Of a DNA stretch of 6,995 nucleotides, positions 6,871 to 6,995 are shown piece after piece; the stretch's first letter is position 1, and the number at the start of each line of letters is the position of its first letter. The DNA comes from Accumulibacter sp. (GTDB lineage Bacteria; Pseudomonadota; Gammaproteobacteria; Burkholderiales; Rhodocyclaceae). The DNA lies in assembly GCA_003538495.1 (NCBI GenBank), contig DPSD01000123.1:1-6995 (forward strand), read 5' to 3'. Position numbers and translations under genes: made by a program. Below the pieces are notes generated by a model. The model was given only the letters and a program-made list of their open reading frames with translations. It was not told where the DNA came from and did no database searches.

Positions 6871-6874
6871 GGAG
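6871..6874 (+). promoter_or_regulatory. Ribosome binding site of rplU
   Basis: GGAG lies 6 nt before the ATG at 6881, in the usual position, and confirms that start. Confidence 0.75.
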
Positions 6875-6880
6875 TCCAAC

Positions 6881-6995
6881 ATGTACGCGGTCATAAAAAC
6901 CGGTGGCAAGCAGTATCGAGTGGCTGCCGGCGAAAAAATCAAGGTAGAACAGATCACTGCGGATGTGGGCCAGGAAATCGTGATCGATCAAGTTC
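6881..6995 (+). CDS. rplU: 50S ribosomal protein L21, N-terminal part
   Basis: The first 38 codons of L21, cut by the window edge; the full protein is usually about 103 aa. The start [14 protein letters not shown] is the family signature, followed by a KIKVEQ strand and the GQEIVIDQV segment typical of L21. L21 binds 23S rRNA in the large subunit. A strong promoter and a good ribosome site precede it. In related bacteria rpmA (L27) and obg follow; they would lie beyond the right edge. Confidence 0.97.
   Translation, partial: MYAVIKTGGKQYRVAAGEKIKVEQITADVGQEIVIDQV

Noticed and set aside
6752..6991. Minus-strand 79-codon open frame opposite the rplU start and promoter
   Set aside because: It overlaps the rplU coding start and both divergent promoters and has no domain or ribosome site.

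Overview
The window is a GC-rich chromosomal segment of housekeeping and regulatory genes. It most resembles a betaproteobacterium, probably of the Rhodocyclaceae (Accumulibacter/Azoarcus/Dechloromonas type). This placement is an inference from gene content and order: GTP-type PEP carboxykinase, a divergent ispB/rplU pair followed by tRNA-Pro, and a small PP0621-like zinc-ribbon protein ahead of pilS-pilR. I see no mobile element, CRISPR array, phage gene or other sign of recent transfer.

Left part, plus strand. The window opens inside the C-terminal third of a GTP-dependent phosphoenolpyruvate carboxykinase (2-400), closed by a strong intrinsic terminator (424-449). A class I/II PLP aminotransferase (510-1670) follows. 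It ends tail to tail with ampD, and the 12-bp gap lies in a perfect inverted repeat that contains both stop codons.

Middle, minus strand (transcribed right to left, 5457 to 1683). Four genes are packed as one apparent operon: a 78-aa membrane-anchored zinc-ribbon protein, the sensor kinase PilS, its sigma-54-dependent response regulator PilR, and the anhydromuramyl-peptide amidase AmpD. The junctions are a 6-nt gap, a 10-nt overlap and a TGATG stop/start overlap. PilS and PilR are the two-component pair that controls type IV pilin transcription. AmpD acts in cytoplasmic peptidoglycan recycling. A candidate extended -10 promoter lies just upstream of the operon.

Right part. Between 5458 and 5655 there is no gene, only the candidate promoter, a short tandem repeat and a hairpin. 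A complete tRNA-Pro (CGG anticodon) sits 18 bp beyond the end of ispB on the same strand. ispB (5751-6713, minus) encodes the long-chain polyprenyl diphosphate synthase that supplies the ubiquinone side chain. It diverges from rplU (ribosomal protein L21, start at 6881, cut by the window edge). The 167-bp divergent region carries a good sigma-70-type promoter for each side.

I found no previously undescribed system. The points worth a second look are the stop-codon palindrome, the coupling of ampD to pilR, the linked small zinc-ribbon protein, and the repeat inside the putative pil operon promoter.
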